A stretch of DNA of 64,000 bases from Erinaceus europaeus (GCF_950295315.1 NC_080166.1:99143141-99207140), one strand, 5' to 3'; positions 46,491-57,391 are shown, numbered from the stretch's first letter. The notes: generated by a model from the sequence alone, not told the origin. Made by a program: numbers and translations.

Positions 46491-47775
46491 AATAATAGAG
46501 TATCCAGAAGAAACCACGTCTTCTCACATTTTGATTTAAGGTTTCTTGATTTTAGAACTATAAGAAAACACATTTCTGTTGTCTGAAGTTATCTATTTTG
46601 CATAATTTGTTGCAGCAGATCTATGATAGGGTCTTTTAGCCTTTCAAAATATACAGATGTTTTCCATTAATAATATAAAGCAATAATAAGTAATGCTTAT
46701 GTACCAGATGCAATACCTAGGACAATCAGGACTTTAAATAGACATTTAATTAATATTTTAGCCCTAGTCTCTCCCATCTTAACCCTGCCTGGATCTTACA
46801 TAATATCCCTTCCCAATTGCTATTCCCTTTTTAAATCATGTTTCAATGAGCTGTTGTGTTTTCTAGGGTAATAAGTTGGCCTGATGTTCTTTGATGTCTG
46901 CTCACAAACCATATATCTAAAGTAGAAGTGAACCCACTTTCAAACACAGGGATTGAGCTGATAAGTTATTTACAAAGATGTTTTCTATTCTTGAATATAC
47001 AAAACAATCTTATAAAAAGTCTGTCTTACATACATGATAGCATGTTTTGATCTTCATAGTAATAGTCTCTGTATTTCTATTTATTTTACTTGTATCTAGG
47101 AGTAATTTTCCTGGAAGCTCTCTTTCAGGGTAGATAGATGGATGATTTGTGGGAAAGTAAAAGACTGTAGTTAATATTAGAATCTAGGTGGTGGGTATGT
47201 AGATATTCAATGTAAAATTCTTTCACCTTTTTGTGCTTGAATTTTTATAGTGCATTGATGATGGGGAATTTTTCTCAAAGGTTCAACAACATACCTGTGC
47301 CTTACGTATAAAATCACAGCAAAATGTCAAGATTGTTAAAGGAATTGGTAAAATATACACAAGATCTTATAATCATATTCTTGTTATACATCAAATATTT
47401 TCTAGTTTTATAACTAAATAACCAATAAATTAATGAAAGCAACACTGTAAAACGGAACAAGACAAAATAATTCCAGAGACCCTAAATCTAAATCTAAATT
47501 TAGAAAGCCCAGAGATTAAATATGTACTAATCACATTCTAGGCATGAGAGCATTGGAATTTTTCAATTCTATTAGTCATTGATTAGGTTGTAAGAGAAGA
47601 TGCTGTTAGCTAAGCATATACATTTTTTTAAAAAAAAATATCAATTAAACCAACCCTTATATCATCACTATGAGTTAGATTTTATATAATTTTTATTATT
47701 ACACAAAAGAAACTAGAATCAGAAAGGTTAAATATATTTTCAAAGAACAGATTTTAATTATTAATTATAAAATTG
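46491..47775. other. Mostly unassigned DNA, two probable MIRs
   Basis: 46675-46770 (cttatgtaccagatgcaata) and 47640-47750 (tatcatcactatgagttaga, gaaactagaatcagaaaggt) look like inverted MIR parts. The rest is unrecognised and AT-rich. Confidence 0.5.
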
Positions 47776-47990
47776 ATGGAGCCAGGTGACAGTGCACCTG
47801 GTTGAAAGCACATGTCACAGTGTACAAAGACCCAGGTTCAAGCCCCTGGTCCCCACCTGCAAGGGGAAAGCGTCACAAGTGGTGAATCAGGGCTGCAAGT
47901 GTCTGTCTATCTCCCTCTCTAGAACCCCCTTCCCATCTCAATTTCTCTGTCTCTATCCAATAATAAATAAATTATTTTTTTAAAAAAGGT
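47776..47990 (+). mobile_element. tRNA-derived SINE, type B
   Basis: tggagccaggtgacagtgca head, aggttcaagcccctggtccc, CT tract, aataataaataaattat tail. Confidence 0.94.
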
Positions 47991-49166
47991 ATATAAATTA
48001 TAGAATCAAAATTCAATGATTTCCTGGATTCAGTGCTTTAAATTTCAACCATCACCTTATGATTTCTTTTTTTACTGCTACTGAACTTAAATTATAAGGT
48101 TAAGTGTGTTGTTTATAAATAACAGTCTCTGAAATATCAACCAATTGTTGACATTTTATTAAAAGATTCCAAAGGTAAAATTAGAATCCATGTCCCTAGT
48201 GATCTCAGAATGTAAAAAAGTATTTATCATCTGTTTTCACCATTGTGAGATTTAGTGGAAAGCCTGGGGGAAGAATTTCTGGGAAGTTTTTTCCTACTTG
48301 ATGAAGGAAATAGTCAGGAAGTAACTGATTGTCTTGCCTGGACATGTGGTTGTAAAGGAATGAAATGCCAGCAGCTACTGCAGCCATATGGTGAGCCTGA
48401 GATGACAATCCACCTGCTCAGAAATGTAAAGGCAAAAGCCTGGGAGAGTGGGCTCTCTGATACCTCTGGTACCACAATTCCTGCAGGTGTGCAATAATAA
48501 TAATAATTTATGTCACTTGTCTCTGTCACTAACAATTAGTTAACAACTATAGTATCATGCAAATCCCAATTCATCAAAGATGGTAAAAGCAACAACTACT
48601 CAAAATTTTCTCTAATTGCTATGCATTACTATGCACTATAAACTCCAATTCTCCACTAGAATATAAATATCTGAAAGTCAAAATGAGCCATAGCTAGCCT
48701 GGGAAAAAAATCAGCCTTAAGTTTACATCTTCTATTTCCTCTATTTTTAAATGTATGAACATTTGAGTTTTGTGTTATAGTATAATTTGAAGAAAATACA
48801 TTGGAAAGACTAGTAAAGCACTTGAAAACTAAACAAAAAATAATAACAGTATTATACCTGATAAATTTTAGAATGCAAAAGATCCTATTTGATACCTGGA
48901 AAGAAATTCAAATATATCATTAATCTCCATTTACACCCATATCTCAGGGATACCTATATGCAAACTTGCTATTCCATTAAGATGGCAGAGATTAAAAAAC
49001 AGTCCAGTTGATTTCTTCTGCACTTGCTATTCTGGATTCCATACTCATGAGATTGCTCTGCAAATATGTTAAAATTTATTCTTGTCTGCCAATTATTTTC
49101 TTATATTGCTAAATCTTAAGGCAGTAAGCATAAGTTCTCTTTAAAAATATACAGTACGAACCTCTT
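47991..49166. other. Mostly unassigned DNA, possible ancient repeat
   Basis: 48250-48490 is GC-richer, and its gcagccatatggtgagcctg-type phrase suggests a degraded mammal-wide repeat that I cannot name. Otherwise nothing is recognised. Confidence 0.35.
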
Positions 49167-49366
49167 AAAAAACATTTTATTTATTGCCCAGAGATAGAAA
49201 CTGAGAGGGAATGGAGGAAATATAGAGGGAGAGAAAGAGAGATGCCTGCAGCACTACTTCACCACTCTCAAAACACTTCTCCTCTGCAGGTGAGGACTGG
49301 GGGGTTTAGCCCCATCCCTGATCATTGTAACGTGCACTCAGGCTGGTGAGCCACCACCCAGCCCCT
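49167..49366 (-). mobile_element. tRNA-derived SINE, type B
   Basis: Inverted: acattttatttattgcccag tail, GA tract, ctctgcaggtgaggactggg, head complement ending ccaccacccagcccc. Confidence 0.93.
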
Positions 49367-49389
49367 ATAGTACTAACTATACTTTTTGT

Positions 49390-49675
49390 AGTTATTTTTA
49401 TTTATTTATTTTCCCTTTTGTTACCCTTGTTTTATTATTGTTGTAGTTATTATTGTTGTTGATGATGTCATTGTTGTTGGATAGAACAGAGAGAAATGGA
49501 GAGAGGAAGGGAAGACAGAGAGGAGGAGAGAAAGACAGACACCTACAGAGCTGCTTCACTGCCTGTGAAGCGACTACCCTACAGGTGGGGAGCCGGGGGC
49601 TTGAACTGGGATCCTTATGGCGGTCCTTGCGCTTGACACCATGTGCGCTTAAGCCACTGCGCTACCACCCAACCC
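49390..49675 (-). mobile_element. tRNA-derived SINE, type A, full length
   Basis: Inverted copy with head complement ending gcgctaccacccaaccccc. Flanking tagtactaactatactttt and agtactgactatatttt form an imperfect TSD. It lies just downstream of another inverted SINE. Confidence 0.95.
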
Positions 49676-49677
49676 CC

Positions 49678-50446
49678 AGTACTGACTATATTTTACAGAG
49701 CTAAAGAGTGGAAGCTATGCCCAGATGTAGTCAAATACTGGGTTGTGCTTTCATTCTATCATTTTTTAAATTCAGCTTCCATGATGAAGTATCATACAGT
49801 AACTTTCTGGACTATGGAATTTCGAAACAGCTATATAATCAAGATCATATATTTAGTTAACCAAAAATTATAGGAAGTTTCATGAGGAATACATGTATGT
49901 ACACCTAGACACTTTGGACTTATGCCAGCCAAATAATATACTTTTGCTTATGATTTCTTTTTCAGAATTTAGTAAAGATTTTTCTACTTTATTATGAAGT
50001 ATTTATACCGCATGGCTTTTCATGGAATAGTTGTTCTTTTCCACACTGTAGTGACCCGTATGTCATTAAATATGCTGGCCTAACTTCAATCTTTAGTATA
50101 AAAATTCTACAATTTATTTACTTTTTTTTTTCTCTTTTGATACTACATTTGGTTTTAAGAAAAAAACACTGAGCTTTTGAATCAATTCACTACAAATAAA
50201 TTGAGCTACTATCTACAAGATTATTTTGAAGGTTCAGTAATGGGTACTAAGTAAATAGTAATAAGCATTAAATTTCATCTATTATAACACAGTAAGTCTG
50301 GACTTGCTAGTAACTACACTATATCAATGTATTCAGCCTTATTTCACATACTTTTAAATCCACTCTAACACATGTTCCTCAGAGTTCTGAAGTTTCTTAG
50401 TAAGATTCATCTGTTCTTTCTTATTGCAGATTATTTACTCTAAGTC
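49678..50446. other. Unassigned DNA
   Basis: No repeat or exon recognised. Confidence 0.4.
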
Positions 50447-50458
50447 ATAGTATGCATT

Positions 50459-50645
50459 GGGATGCATTGGATCGACCTTCTCGTGGTGCATCCCGTGAGT
50501 ACCCATTTATTGGGGAAATTGACGATCCTTCCTAGCCGACTGAATCCACACGGATCCCAGTCACTTTCAAAGCCAGCAACAAGGAGACATCAGGCTCAAC
50601 CTGACATTGTTGACTGGCTACGGATGAAGGGCAAACGCTAGAAGA
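50459..50645. other. Unidentified 187-bp tailless insert with flanking direct repeats
   Basis: GC-richer than its surroundings and bounded by a perfect 12-bp direct repeat (atagtatgcatt) at 50447-50458 and 50646-50657. The start can fold as an 8-bp hairpin (gggatgca at 50459-50466, tgcatccc at 50487-50494). There is no poly(A) end. I compared it from memory with U1, U2, U3, U11, U12, 7SK, 7SL, 5S and Y-type RNAs and found no match. A retrocopy of a structured RNA is plausible, but the source is unknown. Confidence 0.55.
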
Positions 50646-50819
50646 ATAGTATGCATTTGCCCTCTCACTGGTGCAAGTGAGATTCCCCCACTTGGAATGA
50701 ATCTAGAAATAGCGAGAGGTTACTGTGGTGAGGCTTGAATAAATTAAGCAATTGCTTTCAAAAATATTTAGCTTGACTAAAATGATCACAGATATTATCA
50801 TCATAAATCATCATCATAA

Positions 50820-51000
50820 TTTTGCTGCCAGGGTTACTACTTGTACTTGCCAGCATCACTCCAACATTCTAAGCAGCCATTTTAGGCCATTTTTGGATAG
50901 ATGGCAAAAGACAGAGAGGGAGACAGATATGGGACAGACACTTGTAGCACTGTTCCACCGAAGAACTATCCTCAAATACAAGAGGTCAAACTAACCCAGT
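50820..51000 (-). mobile_element. Degenerate SINE with module remnant
   Basis: ttgctgccagggttactact resembles the complement of the SINE 3' module, followed by tggatagatggcaaaagaca and a GA-rich tract, then a faint head complement. Confidence 0.5.
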
Positions 51001-51124
51001 GGTAAGGAGATGCAAAAGAACTTGAGGATTCAAAATGTCAGTTTTATGTGGATCTAACCATTTGTCTCTATACCAAGCTAATACTGCTATTCTTTTCCAA
51101 GAAGTGCTTTAAAGTTCTTTCCTT

Positions 51125-51260
51125 CTTTTTATTATCATTTTATTGAGGGAGTTAATGGTTTGATGTACAGTTGTTGATAGGCGGGTACAATTTCTCATTT
51201 CCCAGTGATAGGTGGTAGGTATAGGAATACTGTGAATTGACTGGCACTAAAATTCAACAA
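51125..51260 (-). mobile_element. L1 3' UTR fragment
   Basis: gggagttaatggtttgatgt then cgggtacaatttctcatttc matches the inverted L1 3' UTR at 3715-3780 and 8450-8520. Confidence 0.65.
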
Positions 51261-51584
51261 CCCATGCAGTGCAACTTTATTTTTAGTTGTATCAATTTCA
51301 GCCCGGTAGCTACAATAAATAAGAGATAATTTAAGCCCATTATGGAAGTTCTCTAGTTCTCAGACTGTTGTTTTAGATGAGAGTACAATGCCCTGAGCTC
51401 ATCATTTTCTTTCTATAAACACTCCAGTAAGCTCATTAGCATGCAACTCTGCAACACAGTCCTTGTAGCCATCATTACTACCATAATGTTCTGATGCTAT
51501 AGCTATGTGGGCATCAGAATACTTGATTCAATGGGCTTTTCATTACAATCAACTAGTGGTAACAGCCTAATTAATTAAGGTCCC
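51261..51584. other. Unassigned DNA
   Basis: No repeat or exon recognised. Confidence 0.4.
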
Positions 51585-51770
51585 AGTGGGCGGACAAGAT
51601 AGCTTGTTCACCTGGGATAACTTCTGGTCTGGCACGTACACCATTGAACACGGTCCCAACCCACTGAGGGAAGCTTTAGTACTATGATATCTTCTTCTTT
51701 AGTCCCTCTGGATCTGTGTCTCTCTATCTCAAAATACAAATTAGTGAAGCCTCAGTGACAGAAAAAAAAT
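51585..51770 (+). mobile_element. Degenerate tRNA-derived SINE
   Basis: agtgggcggacaagatagct head, acacggtcccaacccactga at the B-box position, CT-rich tract and A-rich end. Confidence 0.65.
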
Positions 51771-52189
51771 TCTACTACATGAAAAATATCACTGATATCT
51801 CACTCTTCCGCTGGCAAAAGAGCTCAGTCAGCATCGTGTTCAATTTATAAGTTATCACCAAAGCAAATCGAAATTCCCATCATTGAAGTTATTATCTCCT
51901 GAGGACAGTAAAGAAGTAATTTTGTATTAGTATCCAATTGGTTGACAAACACCACAGATAAAATTGACTAGAAAGAGTCCACCATAAATAACTGATCAGT
52001 GATTAATTACAAGGAGAAAGAGCATTTTGAAGTATTTGCAGATAGCAGATGTAGGCTCAAGGTTAAAGAAGGAACAAATTTGGAAGAGGTCCCAGATCTC
52101 CAAGGACCGAGATCCAGATCACTGGCAAGAAAACAGCTATAGATTTCTGGAAGATGAAAAAGTTTACTGAGTTGCTAGAAGCTAAGGTG
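51771..52189. other. Unassigned DNA
   Basis: No repeat or exon recognised. Confidence 0.4.
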
Positions 52190-52465
52190 AGAGAAGAGAG
52201 GAGAGAGGAGAGGAGAGGAGGGTAGGGGAGAGGAGAGGAGAGGAGAGGAGAGGAGAGGAGAGGAGAGGAGAGGAGAGGAGAGGAGAGGAGAGGAGAGGAG
52301 AGGAGAGGAGAGGAGAGGAGAGGAGAGGAGAGGAGGGTAAGGTAGGGGAGGGGAGGGTAGGGGAGGGGAGGAGAAGGGAGTGGAGGGGAGGGGAAGGGAG
52401 TGGAGGGGAAGGGAGTGGAGGAGAGGGGTAGGGAGAAGAGAGGAGGGGTAGGGAGGGGAGAGAGA
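52190..52465. repeat. (GGAGA)n pentanucleotide array
   Basis: A near-perfect AGGAG/GAGAG pentamer run at about 52226-52334, flanked by degenerate GGGGA/GGGTA units. It is a purine-only strand with almost no pyrimidines. The open frame across it is an artefact. Confidence 0.97.
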
Positions 52466-53250
52466 GTCCTTTGGAGGTGCCAGTAGAATTCAGAGGCCTG
52501 CTAAGCAATGAAGGTGTGATTGAGAAATTGTCTCCAGAACTGACAGAGGAACACTAATGGAAAACTCTTGCAATAGTACTAACTAAAAGTTCACTAAACA
52601 TTGAATGTCACAGGATGTCCCCTAAGCCAATCAGATCCTACAAGAGCAAACAAAACTGGTTCCACATTGGAATCAGTAACACAAATCCTTCTTCCTTCAG
52701 TGTCCCTTCAGAATTTTTCACTAACAATGTAAAACACCATGCCAACAAGACAGGGATAAATATTCAATACCCAGGCATTGACAAGTGAGCTTAAAACACA
52801 GGGCTAATAAATTTATAACTAGCAAAGGTACAAATTATTATGCACACTGACAGTACTCAGAATTGAAAATAAAATAATCTTCTTTCCCTGAAGTAAAAGT
52901 GCTGGGTCCAGGTATAATTCCTTGTCTCTAAATAAGCTAATATTAAACCAAGCAAAAATAACTTAGTTGAATGGTCCAGGAATTATCTGAACATACATAG
53001 ACTGTGACAAATCATGCACGTTACCTACCAGAGGTAACAGCTTGCTGATTAGGATTTATTCTCATAGTCTCCCCTCTCAGAACCCACCAATTCTAATGTC
53101 ATGGATATTCAGGAAAAAAGAGCCTGTCAAAACAAGTTTCCTTTGTTTTAAGATCATGCAGTCTAGGCTCAAAACCTCTGAAATTCTGCACCCTCAACTT
53201 GGTTCTTCTGAGACCTTGCTACAGTGAGCTCCCTCCTACAAAGAGCCTCA
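52466..53250. other. Unassigned DNA
   Basis: No repeat or exon recognised. Confidence 0.4.
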
Positions 53251-53251
53251 T

Positions 53252-53458
53252 TTTTTTTTTTTTTACTTTTATCTACTTACTGGATAGAGACAGCCAGAAA
53301 TCAAGGAGGAAGGGATTGATAGAGAGGAAGAGAGACAGAGAGACACCTGTAATACTCCTGATCACTCTAAAAGATTTTCCCCCGCAGGTGGGGGCTAGGG
53401 ACTTGAACCGAGTCCTTGTGCACTGTAACATGTGCTCAGAGAGGTGTGCCAATAAACC
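53252..53458 (-). mobile_element. tRNA-derived SINE, type B
   Basis: T run, GA tract, cccgcaggtgggggctaggg, cttgaaccgagtccttgtgc, head complement with ataaaccccgag. Confidence 0.9.
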
Positions 53459-54029
53459 CCGAGCTGCATAAACTTAGCTTGCCTTGAACCAGGCTTTGCT
53501 GGTGACCACTGAGGAAATTAACAATATAATGCACAATCCAATCAAATGAAGTGAGAATCTGTGCCTGAGAGTAATGCAAAAGGCTATTTAGCTGAACACA
53601 GAAGGCCCTCTTTTGCAGGTTATCCTTCTAAGAACATCTTTTTCTTTATCTAGTAGTACACTATTCCTGACCTTATGACTTCTTTCAATATTCTTGTTTA
53701 AGCACAATGAATAAATGAAAAATCTGTTCAAATGAGATGGCTTTGCGCAATACTACCCAGTTTGCACTGCTCTGAAGGTAAATGTCACCTGCAAGAAAAA
53801 TTTGGGAGTCATAAAACTTCTGTACTGGATGCTTCAACAGTTGATAGTTATGAAGTGACAGAGTATCAGCCCTCTGAAGGTGGGGAGACATTATTCTTAG
53901 AGATACAAGCAAGGATTTTCTAAGCAGCTTCCCCAGAAGTGGAGGAAGGCCTTATTTTATAAGAGATATCTCTAATTTTATGAGATAAAATGGAAAATGA
54001 ATAGAAAAGGTAAATTAACAAATAGTCAA
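53459..54029. other. Unassigned DNA
   Basis: No repeat or exon recognised. Confidence 0.4.
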
Positions 54030-55065
54030 AAGGCACAGAAATGAGAGTGAAGAAAAATGTTCAATATCACTAGCCATAAGAAGGATGAAAATTAAAACCA
54101 CTGTGAGTTATCAGAACACATGTTCCAGACCAGTGAAAGTAAAATAAATAAATAAATAAATAGCAATGCTGGCAAGCAATTGGAGGAACTGAATCATTCC
54201 CACATTGTTGATGAAAATGCAAATGGTTCGGGGATCGGGTGGTGGCGCAGTGGGTTAAGCACACGTGGCGCAAAGCGCAGGGACGGCGTAAGGATCCCAG
54301 TTAGAGCCTCTGGCTCCCCACCTGCAGGGGAGTCGCTTCACAGGCGGTGAAGCAGATCTGCAGGTGTCTGTCTCCCCCCCCCCCCCCCCCCCCCCGTCTT
54401 CCCCTCCTCTCTCCATTTCTCTCTGTCCTATCCAACAACAAAGCAACGTCAACAATGGCAATAATAACTGCAAGGAGGCTGCAACAACTAGGGCAACAAA
54501 AAAGGGGGAAAAATGGCCTCCAGGAGCGGTGGATTCATGGTGCAGGCACCAAGCCCAGCAGTAACCCTAGAGGAAAAAAAAAAAAAAGAAAATGCAAATG
54601 GCTAAGCCACTTTGACAAAACAATTTGATCATTTCGTACACAACCAAATATGTCCTTCCCACACAACCTCACAATTTTATCTTGGGTACTCAGGTTACTG
54701 AAAACTATCTTCACACAAAAATCTGAATAGAATTGTTTGTAGGAGCATTATTTCTGATAAAATAAACTGGAAACGGTCAACATGTTCTTCAATGGCTGAA
54801 TTACTAAACAAATTTTGTTGAAATACATTAAGTATTGATACATAAAGCTTGTATAAATCTCAAGCAAATTATGCTGAGTAAACAAACACCAGGCAAATGC
54901 AAAAGACTACATACTGTATGATTCAATTTATATAGTGTTATTTCAATGACAAAATCATAGAAATGAAAGTAAGACTGGTGGTTTCTAGGGAGCAAAGGGT
55001 GCTAAGTATGACTACAAAAGGTATTATAAGGTATGTGGGGATGAGATATTGTTCTGCACCTTGAC
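54030..55065 (+). mobile_element. Old L1 ORF2 fragment, split by a SINE
   Basis: L1 phrases atgttcaatatcactagcca, caacctcacaattttatctt, atactgtatgattcaattta. It is more diverged than the L1 that follows. Split by the SINE at 54227-54587. Confidence 0.78.
54227..54587 (+). mobile_element. tRNA-derived SINE, type A with 3' extension module
   Basis: Complete copy with a 22-base C run at 54374-54395 in its pyrimidine tract and the extension module at about 54514-54575. The perfect 14-bp TSD is gaaaatgcaaatgg at 54213-54226 and 54588-54601. Confidence 0.98.
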
Positions 55066-55079
55066 AGGCAAATAATGGA

Positions 55080-55884
55080 AAAAGAAAGTGAAAGATTTGC
55101 ACACTTCATTTTGAGTCACTCTTCAAGGAAAGAGAAAGAGATTCAAAGAAATGGAAAGATAATCCATATTCTTAGACTGGGAGAAATTAACATTGTCCAT
55201 TTGGCTCAGAGCCATATGCCAGCTTAATGCCATCCTTATCAAGGTACCACCAAATTTCTTTTTAAAAAAATATAAAAAAGGATACAAAAATTTATCTGAA
55301 TCCAGAAAGTCCCTAGGACTTCCAAGGCAATCTTATGAAAAAAAAGAACAAGACTGGAGGCATCACACTTCCTGATGTCAAACTATACTATACCTTATAC
55401 TACAGAGCTATGGTTACCAAAACTGTCTGGTACTGGAGCCAAAATAGACACACAGATTAGTGGGGTAGAACTGGAAGCCCAGTAATAAGCCTCCACACAC
55501 ATAGATAGCTTATTTTGATAATGCAGATAAAATATTAAATGGTGAAAGGTGAATCTCTTCAATAAATGGTGTTGAGAAAATTGGGTTGAAACATGCAAAT
55601 AAATGAAACTGAACCACCATATATTACCATGCACAAAAGCCAACTCCAAGTGGATCAAAGACATGGGTATTAGAATAGAAATCATCCAATACATAGAAGA
55701 AAACTCTAGAAGAACATTTTACAATCTATGCTTCAAAAAGATCTTCAAAGATTCAAGTCTAACAGCAAAGAAAACAAAGATCAAAATAAACCAATGTGAC
55801 TCCATCAAACTGAAAAGCTTCAGCACACACACACACAAAAAAGGTACCATTATCCTAACAGAAAAACACCCTACAGACTGGGAG
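55080..55884 (+). mobile_element. L1 ORF2 fragment, 5' half of a split copy
   Basis: ORF2 reading resumes at 58332 after the LTR element. Recognisable phrases are acaagactggaggcatcaca, ctatggttaccaaaactgtc, atggtgttgagaaaattggg. It has stops and frameshifts throughout. Confidence 0.9.
55871..55884 (+). repeat. 14-bp target-site duplication, left copy
   Basis: ctacagactgggag immediately precedes the TG of the 5' LTR, with an identical copy at 58332-58345. The L1 at 25775 has atagactgggag at the same ORF2 position, so this is host L1 sequence and not part of the LTR element. Confidence 0.95.
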
Positions 55885-55982
55885 TGTTGTATGCTTTACA
55901 TTGGGTTGTTCTAGCTCTCCCCCTGCCAAGAAAATTTGGATCAGTCCTGCTAGTTTCGCGGGCCCGCTTGGCCCCGCCCCAA

Positions 55983-56001
55983 GGAACCCTGAGAGGGTTC
56001 C
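55983..56001 (+). promoter_or_regulatory. LTR palindrome, 8-bp stem and 3-base loop
   Basis: ggaaccctgagagggttcc, repeated unchanged at 58097-58115 in the 3' LTR. It is followed by short ttccagag-type direct repeats. It could be a protein-binding site or an RNA stem-loop; function unknown. Confidence 0.6.
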
Positions 56002-56112
56002 AGAGTTCCAGAGTTCGAGAGTTAGAGAGTGCTTGGTGCCGCCGCGGAGAGAAGAGGCAGCAGAGTTCTGTTTGGTGATTAGTTTGGTTTAGTTTATGAA
56101 TCGTTGTTCCTG

Positions 56113-56118
56113 AATAAA
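56113..56118 (+). promoter_or_regulatory. Poly(A) signal AATAAA of 5' LTR
   Basis: AATAAA in gaataaagaaatac. The equivalent in the 3' LTR is at 58227-58232, where it would define the R/U5 region. Confidence 0.8.
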
Positions 56119-56219
56119 GAAATACAGCTTCCCTGCCCAGCCGTATGTCTCTGGTCGTCTCTGTTACCCGCCCGTGAAGCTAGCCTGGCCAGCTGGAGCC
56201 GCCAAATTTTAACAACAAA

Positions 56220-56236
56220 TGGCGCCCACGTGGATC
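56220..56236 (+). promoter_or_regulatory. Primer binding site, tRNA-Lys-like
   Basis: Starts two bases after the 5' LTR: tggcgcccacgtggat. The first eight bases complement the 3' end of tRNA-Lys, and the continuation is nearest the Lys1,2 type with one base missing. Confidence 0.8.
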
Positions 56237-56287
56237 TGACCTGCGCATCTCTCAGATAAGTAAAGACAATTTGGCTACCTATGTACT

Positions 56288-57235
56288 ATGGCCTTCTCTT
56301 CTGCTTGTGAAGAGATCTCCAAAGGACTCTGCTCTTTCTTCACGAGACTGTTTTGCTGTTTCTGGAACATTTATCTCTTGACCACTCTGTGGTTTCCACT
56401 CGCTCGGCTGAACCCAGAACAGCCAGCGGGAATAGCCAGCGGGTGGGAGGCGAGGCGCAGAGCTGCCGTTTCCACCTGGTTAAACAGCCAGCCAGCCGGC
56501 TGCACCCAGACAACCCCGCGCACTGTGCCCACAGCCCCGCAGCCCCGCAGCCTGCAGGAGGCCGACGCCACCACACAGGAGCCCGATGCCAACATGCAGG
56601 AGCCCGATGCCACCACACAGGAGCCCGATGCCACCACACAGGAGCCCAATGCCAACACGCTGGAGCCCGATGCCAACATGCAGGAGCCCGATGTCACCAC
56701 GCAAGAGCCCAATGCCAGCACACAGGACAGCCCACAGGAGCCGGCTCTCCACCGCGTGGCACAGGGGACTGGACACGTGATCCCTCCACACTGCTCGGCC
56801 ACTGCAAACAGGGCAGCAGACATGGCAGGGCCATGGGGCAGGGCCGTGGTGGCCTATCATGGCCGCCACCCCTGGGCACCTCGGCCCACGCCTTCTACAA
56901 AGATGGCCCGCCCGCCCTCATACTATGAATTCTGGAACGATCCCAGACATCCCGGACCCCCCGGGCTCCCTGCCGAAACTGGACATGCTGGCAGAGATCC
57001 TCAGCTCCGGTCTGAAGACAGACAAGCTGGAGTACGCAGAGATTTATACAGAGATCACAACCTGCAATTCCTAGAAGTGAAGCTGCCCAAGAGACCATCA
57101 CTGGACAACGCACCCCCCCAACAACTAAGACAGTACATATTTAAATTCGTGTTTAAAATGACATGTCTTCGTAACAAAGGTTTCTCTCCTTGTGTATTAA
57201 TGACCATGTTTATGTGTATGTTTAAAGTTTGGTAA
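56288..57235 (+). CDS. Putative 315-codon open frame of the LTR element, function unknown
   Basis: The ATG at 56288 has A at -3 and G at +4, a favourable context. A nine-codon upstream frame starts at 56281 and overlaps it. Residues 14-39 are hydrophobic and Cys/Phe/Leu-rich, resembling a signal or membrane anchor. Residues 91-146 are eight copies of a seven-residue repeat (consensus EPDATTQ). The rest is Pro/Arg/Ala-rich, with a basic-hydrophobic C-terminus ending MFKVW. I recognise no retroviral or cellular domain. Several other frames on both strands are also open here because the DNA is GC-rich and repetitive, so translation is not established. 56859-57074 in another frame also looks protein-like, and a past frameshift is possible. 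Confidence 0.35.
   Translation: MAFSSACEEISKGLCSFFTRLFCCFWNIYLLTTLWFPLARLNPEQPAGIASGWEARRRAAVSTWLNSQPAGCTQTTPRTVPTAPQPRSLQEADATTQEPDANMQEPDATTQEPDATTQEPNANTLEPDANMQEPDVTTQEPNASTQDSPQEPALHRVAQGTGHVIPPHCSATANRAADMAGPWGRAVVAYHGRHPWAPRPTPSTKMARPPSYYEFWNDPRHPGPPGLPAETGHAGRDPQLRSEDRQAGVRRDLYRDHNLQFLEVKLPKRPSLDNAPPQQLRQYIFKFVFKMTCLRNKGFSPCVLMTMFMCMFKVW
56558..56725 (+). repeat. 21-bp minisatellite, eight units
   Basis: Eight in-register 21-base units with consensus gagcccgatgccaccacaca plus g. Unit length is a multiple of three, so it encodes heptapeptide repeats without breaking frame. Confidence 0.95.
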
Positions 57236-57391
57236 ACAGTAACTATAAGGCTAAATTCTTACTAGTGAAAGTTAAATGAAAAAGGTTTTCAACGTAATTC
57301 TCATAAAGATAAAATTAACTTACATTTAAAGTCTGAGGTAAAAATTAGTTAACAATCAATATATTTTAACTAAGTTGGTCTAAAGACCTGT
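57236..57391 (+). other. LTR element internal noncoding region
   Basis: AT-rich sequence after the stop codon of the open frame; no domain recognised. Confidence 0.6.

Larger units (their letters stand above)
55885..56217 (+). mobile_element. 5' LTR
   Basis: Starts tgttgt and ends acaaca (perfect 6-bp inverted ends). It contains a GC box (ccccgccc, about 55973-55980), a strong hairpin at 55983-56001 and AATAAA at 56113-56118. No TATA box is obvious. Confidence 0.96.

Noticed and set aside
48250..48490. Possible host exon (GC-richer, 80-codon open frame)
   Set aside because: The phrase structure looks more like a degraded ancient repeat, the frame is short, and no splice-site pair or domain is visible.
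50459..50645. U1, U2, U3, U11, U12, 7SK, 7SL, 5S or rRNA pseudogene
   Set aside because: Compared from memory with each and no convincing stretch of identity was found. Left as unidentified.
52182..52508. 108-codon minus-strand open frame
   Set aside because: It is a translation of the pentanucleotide array (Leu/Ser/Pro repeats), with no coding signal.
55395..55694. Minus-strand 99-codon open frame
   Set aside because: Antisense to L1 ORF2 sequence.
56340..56928. Alternative open frames overlapping the LTR element's ORF, including 150 codons on the minus strand
   Set aside because: They share the same 21-bp repeat and GC-rich DNA. The plus-strand frame with the better start context and longer extent was kept as the only candidate.
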